64,000 nt of DNA from Telopea speciosissima (Eukaryota > Streptophyta > Magnoliopsida > Proteales > Proteaceae), in the NCBI RefSeq assembly GCF_018873765.1, contig NC_057916.1, positions 29,859,501-29,923,500 of the forward strand, given 5' to 3'. Below are positions 46,675-59,113 of this stretch, one piece after another (position 1 is the first letter of the stretch; the number at the start of each line of letters is the position of its first letter). Under the pieces are notes generated by a model. It made no database searches and had not been told where the DNA came from. It saw only the letters and a list, made by a program, of their open reading frames with translations. The position numbers were made by a program, and so were the translations under genes.

Positions 46675-46892
46675 GTCCTGGCTCTTGTCCAGTCGTGGTG
46701 GGAGCTGGACGATCCAATCCCACTAATTAAACGACAGCAAAAACAGGGGTTGGGTGGTCATTTCACATATGGGGCTCAGGTGGGACCCACCTGTCAAATG
46801 ACCACCCAACCCCTGTTTTTGCTATCGTTTAGCGGTGCTAGCTGGATGTTCCAGCCCAGCTCCCGCCACACCTGGACAGAATCCTTTTTCGG
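46675..46892. mobile_element. Foldback (palindromic) element
   Basis: ccagtcgtggtgggagctgg pairs with ccagctcccgccacacctgg. Inner arms cagcaaaaacaggggttggg and cccaacccctgtttttgct are perfect, as is tggtcatttcaca-type pairing further in. It ends gacagaatccttttt, close to the end of the element at 28753. Confidence 0.85.
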
Positions 46893-47540
46893 AGTAATCT
46901 CATTTCTCATTATAGATTCAATCGTGCCAGGGAAGAGCCAAGGATCAAGCCAAACAAAAAGTCAAAACATTGATTATTACCTTTTCCAATCATGTATTGA
47001 ATCAACGGATGGATTAATCCCCAACTTAAAGAATTGCTCTAAAACAAGATGAGCATTGAGTTGGAATTTTCAATGACCATATAGAGTTATGGACAAGGTA
47101 TCTTTCTAGTATCCAAATAGTCTAGTGAGTGCCCGCCCCTTACTCTAGAGAAGAGACCAAACAATGTCGAACCAAATCAGTTTTATTTCAATTTGCGACT
47201 CGATGAAGCCCCAATCCTCCCTCAGATTTTTGAAGACAAACCTTTGGCCAGCTAACCTTATATGTTATGTGTGTCTTGAAGTCTTGTACACGTTTTGAAG
47301 AATGATCTGTTCCAACATTTTCGATGCTAACTCAAATAAATTGTTTTTTTTTTCTGAGATTTTTTATGGTAATGGAAGACTTGGGGATATGAGGAACTGA
47401 CCCAGATAAGGAATTGGAGATAATTTTCCATGCCCATAACCTATTGTCAAGAAATAAGCATGGAATCTTGAATGACCTTGACTGACATCATGATTAGTCC
47501 TATTAATTAACACACAAACACTAGCTTTTTGGTTTGAATA
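46893..47540. other. Intergenic DNA, nothing recognised
   Basis: No gene or clear repeat seen. Confidence 0.4.
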
Positions 47541-47556
47541 ACTCAATTAGATATAG

Positions 47557-47678
47557 TGGTCAAGTGCCTAGTGCACTTGATAGCTAGTGGTGCGTAAAGG
47601 CCCATTGCTACTAGGAGGTCTTGAGTTCAAGTCTCCTGGTTCACATCCTACATTCCCCCCTTACCTATCAAAAAAAAA
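47557..47678 (+). mobile_element. SINE, tRNA-derived
   Basis: A Pol III box A-like tagctagtggtgcg and box B gagttcaagtctc are followed by an A run at 47669-47679. ACTCAATTAGATATAG before (47541-47556) and ACTCAATACGATATAG after (47679-47694) are a 14-of-16 target duplication. Confidence 0.8.
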
Positions 47679-47694
47679 ACTCAATACGATATAG

Positions 47695-48644
47695 GAGTGG
47701 AGCACTAAGTTCCACAAAGATAGTCAGTCTCGTTTGAAATTATTCAACTCTTGAAACTAGAAAAAGCCCTAAGAGTTAAACCTTGATTGGCCAATGACTG
47801 AGGTGGAGAAGGCACTGGGGTGAGGTCGTCATTTTCGAACATCGGAATCAGATTATTTGAATCAGCCGTGACCAATCCCGATTTTGGACATTACAATTCG
47901 ACCGATTCAAGGGTTTCTTTTATTACCGGATTACTGAGTTTTCAGATCAGTGCAATCGATTATAGGGTGGATTTCAGATCAGATTTTGATTACCCATTGC
48001 AATTTTCATATCCCTGATCCATGTAAATGGGCCTTGCTTTTTCTGCCCTTAAATCTCCTTTTTCCCCTCCTCTGTGTTCTTAATTTGATTGATTTTCACT
48101 ACAAAGTTTGAAGTTTCCCATGGAGAGAATATGCCCTCAATGAAGTTTTTTAACTCTCTGGTTTTTTAATCCCTTTTATGTTGAGTATTCGGACTAAGAG
48201 ACAAAGTTTGGGTTTGAAGCTGAATTTTTAGGGTTAATGGAGATAAGGGATAGGTGTGAGATGAGGACAAAAAAAAAAACAAGATAGAAAACAGAGGGAG
48301 AAGAGAAGAGTAGTTGAGATGAGGGAGAGAAGACATAGATAATGGCAGGTGGTTGTGAAGGGAATACCTGTGCGTGTGGTGGAGTTGCGAGTCCAACGAT
48401 TTCAATTTGGGGAAGAAGACAACGATTTTTGTTTATAATCTTAGAAGAGGGTAAAGTTGTAATTTTATATTGAGTATTATTTGACAGGATATTAAAAGAG
48501 GGTAAAGTTGGCATTTTATATTGTATTATTTAACATCGTCCACTCAGGTGGTGCAGTTATATAATTTAGAAACACAAGGGATCGCTCTGTTTTTAGTACA
48601 AACCTCAGGGGTTGGTAATGTAATTTTCCCTAAATTTTATTGTT
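47695..48644. other. Intergenic, probable non-autonomous repeat
   Basis: A duplicated agagggtaaagttg motif (about 48447, 48496) and an end aatgtaattttccc (48620-48633) suggest a MITE that lands next to the ABCG fragment. No gene. Confidence 0.4.
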
Positions 48645-48835
48645 GTGGCATATGTTCTACCCCAATCTACAGAGACTCTAGGAGTGGCAATCATGAAGTC
48701 TAAAGGATTTTTTACTGAAACATACTGGTATTGGATTGGAGTAGGGGCATTGATCTGTTATGCGTTCCTGTTCAACATTATTTTCACTGTTGCTCTTTCT
48801 TATCTGAATCAGAAGTACAAGAGAGATAAGAGAGA
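48645..48835 (+). pseudogene. Single ABCG (PDR) exon fragment
   Basis: STETLGVAIMKSKGFFTETY, WYWIGVGALICYAFLFNIIF and TVALSYLNQKYK match the exon at about 37690-37860. Intron-like flank before it is also shared. No other transporter exon is near. Confidence 0.85.
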
Positions 48836-48844
48836 GCAACTATA

Positions 48845-50075
48845 CAAGGGGACGTATTTATCTATGGAATCATTTTATTGGAGATGTTCACAGGAAAAAG
48901 GCCAACAAATCAGATGTTAATTGATGACTTAAATCTCCATAATTTTGCAAAAGCAGCTTCACAAACACATAGATGCAAATTTTGGAATAGTGTTTGTTCC
49001 TCTGTTTGGCATTGAGCGCGTTTGAATGAATAGCCTTCTTTCCACTAAAAAAAAATGGGTAACTTGAAGAGTCTTTCTACAATAGATATTTCCAAGAATA
49101 GACTATCTGGAGAAATACCTTACTCCATTGGTGATTGTAATAATCTGGAATGTCTTTATATAGGGGTAAGTTTTTTTGAAAGAACCATTCCTGAATCTGT
49201 AACTCTTTTGATACGCTTAAGTAGTAGTTTTAATTATTGCTTAAACTTGACGGGCGTGATTCAGTCTCCGGTTACAGAAAAGTTTCTCCTCAGTTGTATA
49301 ATTAATTTCTAACACTAGAAATACAAACTAGAACCATAGAATAATATGTACAGAGACGAGAGAAGAGAGTAAAGAATGGTTTGTTAACAGTCATATCTTA
49401 TCCGAATTTTTATTGTCTCTTGTTACTGTACAGTGCAGTGTTGCATCGTGCGTCGTTGCAAAAGCCATGTGCATCATGTGGGGTCTACTATGCCACATGA
49501 CCAATGCAGCGTCGCCTGATGTAGTACTGCATCGTGCAATAACAAGAGGCAACAAAAGTCCATATCTATCCATTTTGTATAGAAGTGAAGCACCTCTAAT
49601 GTCAAGTGATGTGGTCCATGAAGTGAAACACGTTTTTAGTCTCCCGTGGAAGTCATTGAGTGACTTCTGACTAATTAAACAACACTTTTTATCTAAATTC
49701 TTGTTTTGAATTTGGTCAAACATGTTGTGTGGCATTCATTGAACTGAGTAAATTAACAAGAGTTTTTTGGGTTGGTGAAACACGTTGTCTTGTCCCAGTG
49801 GAATCTAACGATTCAGCTTGATCAGGCCGATTCTATCTGAAAACTAGAGATAAGATCAAGTTTATTCCGATCCTAGGGAAGAACAAAGTGAAGAAATTGA
49901 AGAGGTTGCTACCAATAGGATTGAAGGTCCTAGTCATAGGACAGATCAATTGCAAGATTGCATAACGTCAATAATTGAAATTGCAATCTAATGCTCCATG
50001 GAATCTCCAAGAGAACGTATGGGCATAAATGATGTCGTGAGGAGACTACATTTAATCAAAGGGAAATTTTCTTGA
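48845..50075 (+). pseudogene. Shuffled pieces of the LRR receptor kinase
   Basis: Three blocks: start of kinase exon 2 (ggggacgtatttatctatgg..., 48848-48965), one LRR stretch (MGNLKSLSTIDISKNRLSGE IPYSIGDCNNLECLYIG, 49055-49190), and the end of exon 2 (about 49870-50075, stop near 49989). The LRR block belongs to exon 1, so order is scrambled. About 600 bases near 49200-49860 hold unrelated DNA. Confidence 0.8.
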
Positions 50076-50165
50076 AGCAAGAATCTATCAATCAATCAGA
50101 GCAACTATGCCTAATTGGAAGGTGATTCTGAATTTATTATCTTTGTATTTATTGTATGGGAGTAT

Positions 50166-50280
50166 GGCCTACGCCAGCACTCCCATGAGTCTATCTCTCT
50201 CCTCCTTAATACAAGGTGGTAGAAGTATCTTTTCACATGGGGAGGAGAGAGATAGACTCATGGGAGTGCTGGCGTAGGCC
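50166..50280. mobile_element. Foldback element with perfect 40-bp arms
   Basis: The left arm 50166-50205 (GGCCTACGCCAGCACTCCCA...) is the exact reverse complement of 50241-50280, with a 35-base loop. It sits in the copied 3' flank of the receptor kinase, in a place where the copies at 33.8 and 57.7 kb have none. Confidence 0.9.
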
Positions 50281-50289
50281 ACACTACCG

Positions 50290-51435
50290 GACAGAGATCT
50301 TTTTCCCTTATTGTATTGTCTTTGCCACTTAATTAATGCTCATGAAAAACTGGGGAAAAGAAAGTTCTAGATCATGCAGAAGAAGTAGGTTGATCTAGGG
50401 TTACTCACACTATGGCTTAAAAAAAATAAGAAAAAAAAAGAAAAGGGAATTGATACCGATATGGATACCGATCATGGTCGGGCAAGTCACGGCCAATACG
50501 GTGACTTTCTCCTGTATGTTTATCTTCCTCCCTTTGCCCTCTCTATCAATCTCTCTGTTTCATCATCCCCATCCATCCATCGTCTTTCTGCCCCCTTCCT
50601 CTTTCTGATTGATTTAATCCTTTATAGAGATAATCAGTGACCTTTTTAATGCAGCAGAAGACAATACTCGGACATGAAGACCAGTAATTAATGGTCCGGA
50701 GAAAGTAAGAATATTGGAATGAAATCTCCAAGCTTCAATTCGTGGAGCTGTACATGTTATGGCACCTACTCTCTGGCATGACAATTTGAACTTCTTAATT
50801 GGACTCAGCATGGAAGACTTACTCCAGTTTTTTCTTTTCTATTTTGAGGAGTGTGTGGTTGAAGGATTATAGAAGAAATATGATTGTAGCAAAAATTGTT
50901 TCATTTTGGTAGGAACTTATCTTCTCACTCCCCTCCTCCCACAACCAAAGCTACCCAAGCATATGTGGGGGAGAGGGCCAGAGCTTCTATCAAATTGAGC
51001 TTCAATATAATGGAAATCTGGTTTGTAAACCAGTAGGGGATTCTTTAATTTTGGTGTGTGTGTGTATTTTTAATTTAACAGATCATTCATATATGGGATT
51101 AAATGGGTGAGTTGTGGGTAATCTGGGTTTTGAGATCATCAATCTCTTCTGCATGCCAGTTATGCTTCAAAAAGCATTCATTATCATTATTGAGATACGC
51201 GCAAGATGGCTAAGATAATATTATCTGTTATTTATCTGTTAGGAATGAAGGCAGCCTGAAAAGAAAAAATAAAAAGAGGCAAGAAAACCTTTGAGGCAGT
51301 TTTAGCCTAGTAAGCTGTTAATCTATTTAACCTACCATTATCTTCTACTTTTTACTATTTTTGTCACTAAAATTGTAAAAAATTAAAGCACCCACCCGCA
51401 TCTTCTCAATCCCGTTTTTAACTTCATTTGCTTTT
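50290..51435. other. Intergenic DNA, nothing certain
   Basis: Up to about 50490 it follows the kinase 3' flank. After that no gene is recognised; open frames are short and without features. Confidence 0.45.
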
Positions 51436-52150
51436 TTTTTTTTCTTCCAATTTTTTCTTTGATTAATTTTTTATTCAACATTTCATCCTCATTGTTCTTT
51501 TTCAAATAAATCATGGTTCTAAGTATCGGTATCGTACTATCGTATCGGTGATACGTATTGGTTTTACTAGTCACCAATACTGATATCGTGCCGATTCTGT
51601 ATCGGTAGCACAATACGGACAAGGGGTAAAATGGTCAGAAAACTCATTTTTAAGGAGATTTAGGGGTAATTTTGCCCGATACAACCGATCCAGGCCGATA
51701 CCGTATTAATATCGTATTGGTTTTACAGGTTATCGATACCCATTCTGATTCTGTGCACGAAAACCATGGAATAGATCGACCCTCTTTAAAACACCCCACT
51801 TGTTCTCTCTCTTCCTCTTTTTATTCAAAGTTTTTACTATTTTTGAACACAGTTGATCTGTCCATGATTTTAATGTACAGTATCAGAATGGGTATTGATA
51901 ATCTGCAAAATCGATACGATACCAATACGGTATCAACCTATATCGGGTAAAATTACCCCTGAATCTCCTTAAAAAATAAGTTTTCTGAGCATTTTACCTC
52001 TTATCTGTACCGTGCTACTGATACGGTATCAATATCGGTCACTAGCAATACGATACCGATTCTTAGAACCATGATCTTTTCAAAGAAGAATGATGAAGAT
52101 GAAATGTTGAATAAAAATTAATAAAATAGAAATCAGAGAATGAAGGAAGA
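51436..52150. mobile_element. Long inverted repeat (foldback MITE), about 700 bp
   Basis: atcatggttctaagtatcgg (51511) pairs with ccgattcttagaaccatgat (52053-52075). The arms run about 200-250 bases each, made of cgatacc/ggtatcg motifs plus ggtaaaatgctcagaaaac. Pairing continues outside, with ttttattcaacatttcatc (51469) against gatgaaatgttgaataaaa (52097). Confidence 0.8.
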
Positions 52151-52359
52151 ATTGCCAAATTAAGAGAACTTTCAATAATTACTAAATAATTCACAACACT
52201 TGAATAATTCTTCAAAAATAGGAAATGAAGGAAGAATTGCAGAAAATTGAGAGGACATAGGACGAAAGGGCCCACAAACTGTAGATTGATTTCAATTTAG
52301 GAAACAGAGAACGTACAAACCACATGAGATACCCAAAATAGTTGACACTTGAGAGAAAA

Positions 52360-54043
52360 AGAAAAACGATTAATGGATTCTACTTGTGAAAGCTCTGTTT
52401 TCGTTTAATTTTTTAATCAATTCTGTCACCTCTATGTGCTTCTCAGTATAATTGTTTGGGTTTTTATCTCTTATTTGTAAATTACAAGATCTCCTTCTTG
52501 CTGGTTGTCGGATCTAATTGATTCAAAGCTTTAATGATATATAGCCTCACTAATAGCAATCTTTGTTGGATTTGTTTTGTCCAAGCAAAATAATTTGGTT
52601 TTCTTGACAAAAAAATCCAATTTTTTTTTTTGCTTATTTTAAGAATCCAATCTAAAATCGAAATCAAACTAAAGAGAGCCTTACCCTCTGGCATAATGGA
52701 TTTACCTTCCCATTTATATCCATTCAAACTTGAAAAATTGTGGTAGTCTCATTTTTAATCACTTCTCAAATTCCATTTGGATTGAAATTTGACATGTGAA
52801 CAAAACATATTGAGGTCTACGATCCAGCTGCACACAAAATGAAGCCCTAACAAAGTTATATCATGTGGTAAATGATATCCATGTATAATACCACAATAAA
52901 ATTATGTAGTCTGCACAGACCATGAAACCCTGGCCTGCACCGATGGGCTTGATCGAATTGATCAGTTAAAGTTTGAAATTGGACGGACCGGTTAGTAAGC
53001 AGCTTGGTACTAGACTGATTATTATTTACTCGTTCTTGTTGCTTGGTTATATCCTGTTGAGAGCTCGATTGAGACCGACTGTTTATAGCCAATTTACAAT
53101 ACGTTTATAAACCGTTTACTCCAATTAGTCTGTTTAAACACTGATTGTCCCCATTAGCTTTACCCCAACTATAGATCGATAACTAATTGACTCAATACAT
53201 ATGTGTCCATGCCTAACCTATGACTCTATGAGGCCTGATTAATTAAATGATGTAGGGCCTTAAATTGGTGGGTACCAATTAAGCCCAATTCTTCCCTGTT
53301 TTTTTCTTTCATGTTCTTGACAAACGGACATAGCCTTCTAGTTAACTTTCTTGATTAATGGGATTAGCTATCCGGTTTTGATCGTTTCGTGTGGGCTACC
53401 GCACACTGCCTGATTGGTTTGATATTTGTTACTTACTCTGTCCAATACCTAATCCCCCTTTGCCCTTCTTCCTCACTTGCCATCGTAGGTATTTGTCAAA
53501 TATTTGTCAAATTGAAAACTTAATCAATAATTCAGACGAATTTGACGTGAGAAAGCAACGTCAATTTTTTAAACCAACTTGACCTAAGTAATCGTGTGAA
53601 TCCTATTCCATAAAGAAAGAAATCAGACCATTCTACCAAGAAAAAATATAAGACGTGTGAAAAAAAAGTATAAGACGTGTGAAAAAGAATCAAACACGTT
53701 TTCTTGTCCCATGTGGAATTTATTGAGTGACTTCTGACTAAACAATAGTTTTTGCGTATATTCTTCTTGAATTTGGTTGGTGAAACACGTTGTCTTGTCC
53801 CAGTGGAATCAAACGACTCAGCTCGAATAGGCCGATTCTATTTGAAAACTATATGCGGATAAGATCAGGTTTATTCCGATTCTGACTCACCGTAACTAAT
53901 GGTCTAATAAGTAATAAGAGATCGATGAAAGACTTAAGAGTACATACTTTTAAGGTCAAGCTTCTTTGTTTCTTTCTTACCACTAATCCTTTAAATAATT
54001 GGATACTTCAATTCTCTCAAACACAATAACAAAGTAACAAACT
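52360..54043. repeat. Segmental duplicate: receptor kinase upstream region, copy 1
   Basis: It matches 61740-63438 throughout (for example gaaagctctgttttcgttta; cctggcctgcaccgatgggc; gacgaatttgacgtgagaaa) with a few percent changes and small gaps. It acts as the 5' flank of the kinase gene. Confidence 0.85.
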
Positions 54044-57000
54044 TTGATTTTGATTTTGATGATGGCTGCACTTCTTCAGCTTTTTCTAGTTTTCAATATT
54101 CTCCTACTCCTCTTTGGGAGCAGCTCTTTGATGATGAGGCCAGTAGAATCAGTCACCACTAGTGGAAGAAACAACGAGACAGATCGATTTGCTTTGTTGG
54201 AGTTGAAGAAACAAATTTATGTCGATCCGTATGGAGCACTAAGTTCTTGGAACGATTCCATCTATTTCTGCAACTGGTTTGGGATCACTTGTGGCAATCG
54301 TCATTGACAACGGGTTATCAGTTTGGATTTACAAGGGATGGACTTGGGAGGTAACATATCTCCTTCCATGGGGAATCTCACTTTTCTTCGTTTTCTCAAT
54401 ATTGGAAACAATAGTTTCCATGGCAAAATCCCCCACGAGATCGGTAATCTGATTCGATTACAGTTAATTGTTTTTGAAAACAACACTCTCAAAGGAGAAT
54501 TTCCTACCAGCTTGGCCAACTGCACTCGTCTAAGAAGAATTTACTTCTCCAATAACAATCTCGTCGGGAAGATTCCAATCGAATCATTGAAGTCTTTGTC
54601 AAAGCTGGAGGTTATTTCTATTAATTTTAATAGTTTAACAGGAGAAATACCAGCTTCTATTGGGAACATTTCCTCCATCCGAAGTATCTCTTTGAATGGG
54701 AATGGACTGCAAGGGAGCATTCCAGAATCCTCTGGTCAGCTAACAAACTTATACTTTCTAGCAATTGGTCTAAACAAGTTATCTGGTATGATCCCTGTCT
54801 CACTATATAATCTGTCATATCTTGAAACGATATATCTTACAGATAACCAATTGCATGGGAGCCTTCCACAAGACATAGGACTCACTCTTCCAAATTTCAA
54901 AACACTAGGAATTGGAGGGAACTACCTTTTCTCAGGGAGAATTCCAAATTCCATCTCCAATATTTCAACACTCGAAACAATTGATCTCAGTGTAAATAGT
55001 TTTGTTGGACCTGTTCCTAACAACTTAGGAAATCTTCAAAACCTTCAATGGTTCAGTATCAGTGAAAATCAATGTGCAACAGGGGAAGCTGGTGATTTGG
55101 ATTTTGTAAATTCTTTGGTCAATTGTACAAATCTAGAGTTTTTGGATATAAGATATAATGGTTTTAAGGGTCCACTTCCCAACTTTAAAGCCAATCTCTC
55201 AACACAACTCTCAATATTTCTTTTGGGACAGAATCAAATATCTGGAACCATTCCTACTGGAATTGAGAATCTCTTCAACTTGACCTTCTTGGACATGGAG
55301 TTCAACTTTCTAGAAGGTAATATTCCATCTGTAATAGGGAAGCTTCCAAATCTTCAAAGATTATTCTTGAATGGAAATACACTTTCAGGACAGATACCTT
55401 CCTCTATAGGCGATCTCACTATTTTGTATGAACTCCATCTAGAAGAAAACAGCTTGAATGGAAGCATTCCTTCAAGCATTGGAAATTGTCAACAGTTACA
55501 GTACCTTACCATTGATAATAATAGCCTCCAAGGGCCAATACCTAAACAACTCTTCCTTATTTCCTCCTTATCATTATCGCTCAACTTGTCTTCTAATTCT
55601 CTGGTTGGTTCCCTTCCAATTGAAATCGGTAACTTGAAAAGTCTTTCTACAGTAGATATCTCCAAAAACAGATTGTCTGGAGAAATACCCTCCTCCATTG
55701 GTGATTGCAATAGTTTGGAATATCTTTATATGGGGGGTAATTTCTTTGAAGGAACCATTCCTCAATCTCTAACTCATTTGAAGGGGCTTCAAGATTTAGA
55801 TCTCTCACACAACAACTTTTCAGGGCAAATCCCAAAAGATCTAGAAAAGCTTTCAGCATTTCAGAGTTTGAATTTATCCTTCAATAATCTTGAAGGGGAG
55901 GTACCAACAAAAGGAATCTTCAGAAATGCAAGTGCAATTTTCGTGAATGGAAATGGTAGGCTTTGTGGTGGAATTGTAGAGTTACATCTGCCTGCATGTA
56001 CAAACCATGGATCTACGAAACGAGAAAAGTCCAATGCTCTTAGAATAGTTTTGGTGATAATCGGTGTGGTTCTTGGTTTTATTTTGATTTCTTCCTTTCT
56101 TATTCTCTATTGGAGAAGAAGATCAAAAAGTAAACCTCCATCCACCCCATTAATCGGTGAACGTTTCTTAAAACTTTCTTACAAAGATCTCTTCCAAGCT
56201 ACTGGAGGATTTTCTTCAGCTAATTTCATAGGTTCCGGTACTTATGGCTCTGTATACAAAGGGATTATCGACCAAGATGAAACCGTTGTTGCAATCAAGG
56301 TACTCAACCTTCAACATCCAAGAGTCTACAAGAGCTTTATGGCTGAATGCAAAGCATTAAGAAACATTCGGCATCGAAATCTTGTCAAGATTTTAACTAC
56401 TTGTTCAAGTCTTGATTCAAAAGGCAAAGATTTCAAACCCTTTGTTTATGAGTTCATGCCCAATGGGAGTCTAGATGATTGGTTGCATCTTCCAGTGGAG
56501 GCACATAATCATTCAAGGAATTTAAGTCTTCTTCAAAGATTAAACATCGCAATTGATGTGGCTTCTGCTTTGGATTACCTTCACTATAACTGTTATGCAC
56601 CAATTGTTCATTGTGACTTGAAGCCAAGCAATGTTCTACTTGACAGAGATATGACGGCACATGTCAGTGATTTTGGTTTAGCGAGGTTACTTTTAGAACC
56701 TGAGGACAATTCATCTCAGACCCAAACTAGTACCATTGGGATAAAAGGATCTATTGGTTATGCTGCTCCAGGTAACAAATAAACAATACAATTTTATTTT
56801 GAGTTATCAAACAATACATTAAATTTTTATTCCATTGTTTTTGTCTTTATAATCAAAATCTTTTTGTAGGCTATTAAACATGACCCAAAGAATGACATAG
56901 AAAAAGGGTCTAGATTTAAAATCATGTTTATTAGGTTAATACTACACTCCAACTATTATTGGATATTCAGATCATGGTTTTATCTATATTCATTATAATT

Positions 57001-57637
57001 ATGAATTGACTATACTACGAACATATTGGACCCTGGTATCTAATCGGATCGAATTTATACTGGATTCTTTTTAATATTACCAAAGAATCATGGTTCCCAA
57101 TTGAAAAAAATGATCATGTAACTCACTACTTTTGAATAATATGTTCACAATTTTCATGTATCATTCCATAATTGCTATTGTATGAAACAAAATATATATA
57201 TGCAAATCTCTTATTGTTATACTAACAACGTGGGTTTCTAAATTTTAGAATACGGATTGGGTGGAAGGGCAACTATTCAAGGGGACCTGTTTAGCTATGG
57301 GATCCTTTTATTGGAGATGTTCACAGGAAAAAGGCCAACCGATCAGATGTTTACTGATGACTTAAATCTCCATAATTTTGCAAAAGCAGCTTTACCTGTA
57401 CACGTGATGCAAATTTTGGATCCAACATTCCTACCCAAGGAAGAACAAAGTGAAGAAATTGAAGAGGTTGCTACCAATAGAAATGAAGGTCCTAGTCAGA
57501 GGACAGATCAATTGCAAGATTGCTTAACTTCGATAATTGATATTGCAGTCCAATGCTCCATGGAATCACCAAGAGAGCGTATGAACATGAATGATGTTGT
57601 GAGGATACTACATTTAATCAAAGGGAAATTTCCTTGA
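54044..57637 (+). CDS. LRR receptor-like kinase (LRR-XII, Xa21/EFR-like, non-RD) with an in-frame TGA
   Basis: A plasma-membrane immune-type receptor. Exon 1 54044-56771, exon 2 57249-57637 (donor CAG|GTAAC, acceptor TTTTAG), the usual two-exon build. In order: signal peptide (ALLQLFLVFNILLLLFG), LRRNT (NETDRFALLELKKQIY, SSWNDSIYFCNWFGITC), about twenty LRRs (GNLTFLRFLNIGNNSFHGKI type), a membrane helix (LRIVLVIIGVVLGFILISSF, about residues 665-690), and the kinase: GSGTYGSVYKG, VAIKVL lysine, HCDLKPSN (residue 856; Cys before Asp, so non-RD), DFGLARL, GSIGYAAPEYG, LLEMFTGKRPTDQMF. One stop breaks it: TGA at 54305-54307 between RH and QRV, where relatives have RHRQRV, so CGA became TGA. An ATG at 54323 would give a protein without signal peptide. 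Confidence 0.88.
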
Positions 57638-57799
57638 AGCAATAATCTATCAAACAGAGCAACTATGGCTAATTAGAAGGCTATTTTGAATTTATTATTT
57701 TTGTATTTATTGTGTTGTCATGGCCACTTAATGCTCATAAAAGTCTGGGGAAAAGAAAGTTCTAGATCATGCAATGGAAGTCTACTAATCTAGGGTTAA

Positions 57800-58116
57800 T
57801 CACACCATGGTTTTGAATCTCGCTTGTGAATCATCAGTTAACTCCTTATTCCATGCCTATCAGGAGCTTCCTCAGTTTTTATGTCAGATATTAAGGGAAG
57901 ACATAGCTGGTTTACAAGTTTTTAGATTGTAATTTAATTAGTAGTTTTTCATGCTGGGTGGCTTTATATTTTAGCTATGTGTGAGAGAGTGATCTGTTCC
58001 TTTGGGTAGAGGTAAGGCGGGTTAAGTCCCTCCTTTGTATTTCTGTTTTATATTGATTTCTCAATAAAGTTTAGGGGCTTCCCTGGGTCCCAGATAATAT
58101 TCAGGTTAAAAAAAAA
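57800..58116 (+). mobile_element. LINE 3' tail with poly-A
   Basis: It ends cagataatattcaggtt then an A run at 58107-58116; the last 120 bases match the tail at 45560-45682 in layout and words. Inserted in the kinase 3' flank; absent from the copies at 33.9 and 50.4 kb. Confidence 0.75.
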
Positions 58117-59097
58117 AGGTTAATCACACCATGATTTGAAAAACGGAAGCGATACCAATCAGGGTCGGGCAGGTCACAGCCAATACTGATATGGATCGAC
58201 CGATAGGCCTAATTTGATACCATTTTAAAATCATGATTTACATATGATATAAATTAATTTGGAAATTTGAAGAGTTTAAGACTCAATTTCAACCTTACTT
58301 GAGCCAAAACTGTATCAAGGTTGTATCAATTTTGGACAACTAACAATATTCCAAATATTTTTAGGGGGCTCATGAAAGCAAAAATTCAAAATGGAGTATG
58401 GCCCTGAAATTAGGTTAGAGACTCCTCCACAAAGTGCCACTCTCTTTGGATTCAAAGGATATAAAAGAAAAACACTTTCCAATTTCAATCTTCTAATTAA
58501 GGCTACATTCCCTTCAAATGCCTCTTGGCCACTTTAAAGGGTCTGCTTCAAGTGAAACCGAGGTCATATCTTTTTTGGAACTTCATAATCTCCCTAAGAT
58601 TTAGATACTTTGAGAGGAATCTGTTAGAAAAATGTTGTTATCATGTATCTTAGCAGTTTTTTCAAGCATTTGATTATAATGGCTACCTATGGTCTTGGCA
58701 TATGCAACTCTTACAAACCAAGGTTTTTTATTTTTTCAAACTCCACTACCAATCATTAATTTATTGCCATTCTTTGGTCTAAAACATGCTTTCTCTCGAG
58801 AAACCATACAGAGGAACCTCTCCTTTCTCAACTACCTCCCCCCCCCCCCCCCCTAAAGAATAACCTTCTTATCCTTCCTTCTCTAATTTTCTGAAATCCA
58901 ACTTCTTTAACCTTATTCTCATTCATTTCTACTTAGGTTTTCGGCAATCTAAGTATGTATGATTCAATGAGTCATCCAACTGAGATGTGACTTAATGTTA
59001 CTAATGCAATATTATGAATAGGCAAGTTCTCTTTATGGTATATTGAAGACATTTTTTCCCATTAAAAAAAACACATGTACATATTTCGAAGTGTACA
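58117..59097. other. Receptor kinase 3' flank and unassigned DNA
   Basis: It matches 33960-34480 up to about 58690. A poly-C run lies at 58836-58852. No gene. Confidence 0.5.
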
Positions 59098-59113
59098 ATT
59101 CTCATGTGTACAA

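Noticed and set aside
54305-54307. Viral-type stop read-through signal at the kinase TGA
   Set aside because: The bases after the stop (CAACGG) do not fit the CARYYA context well, so I list read-through only as one option.
54301-54525. Minus-strand frame in the LRR region
   Set aside because: It is antisense to LRR codons; LRR repeats often leave such shadows.
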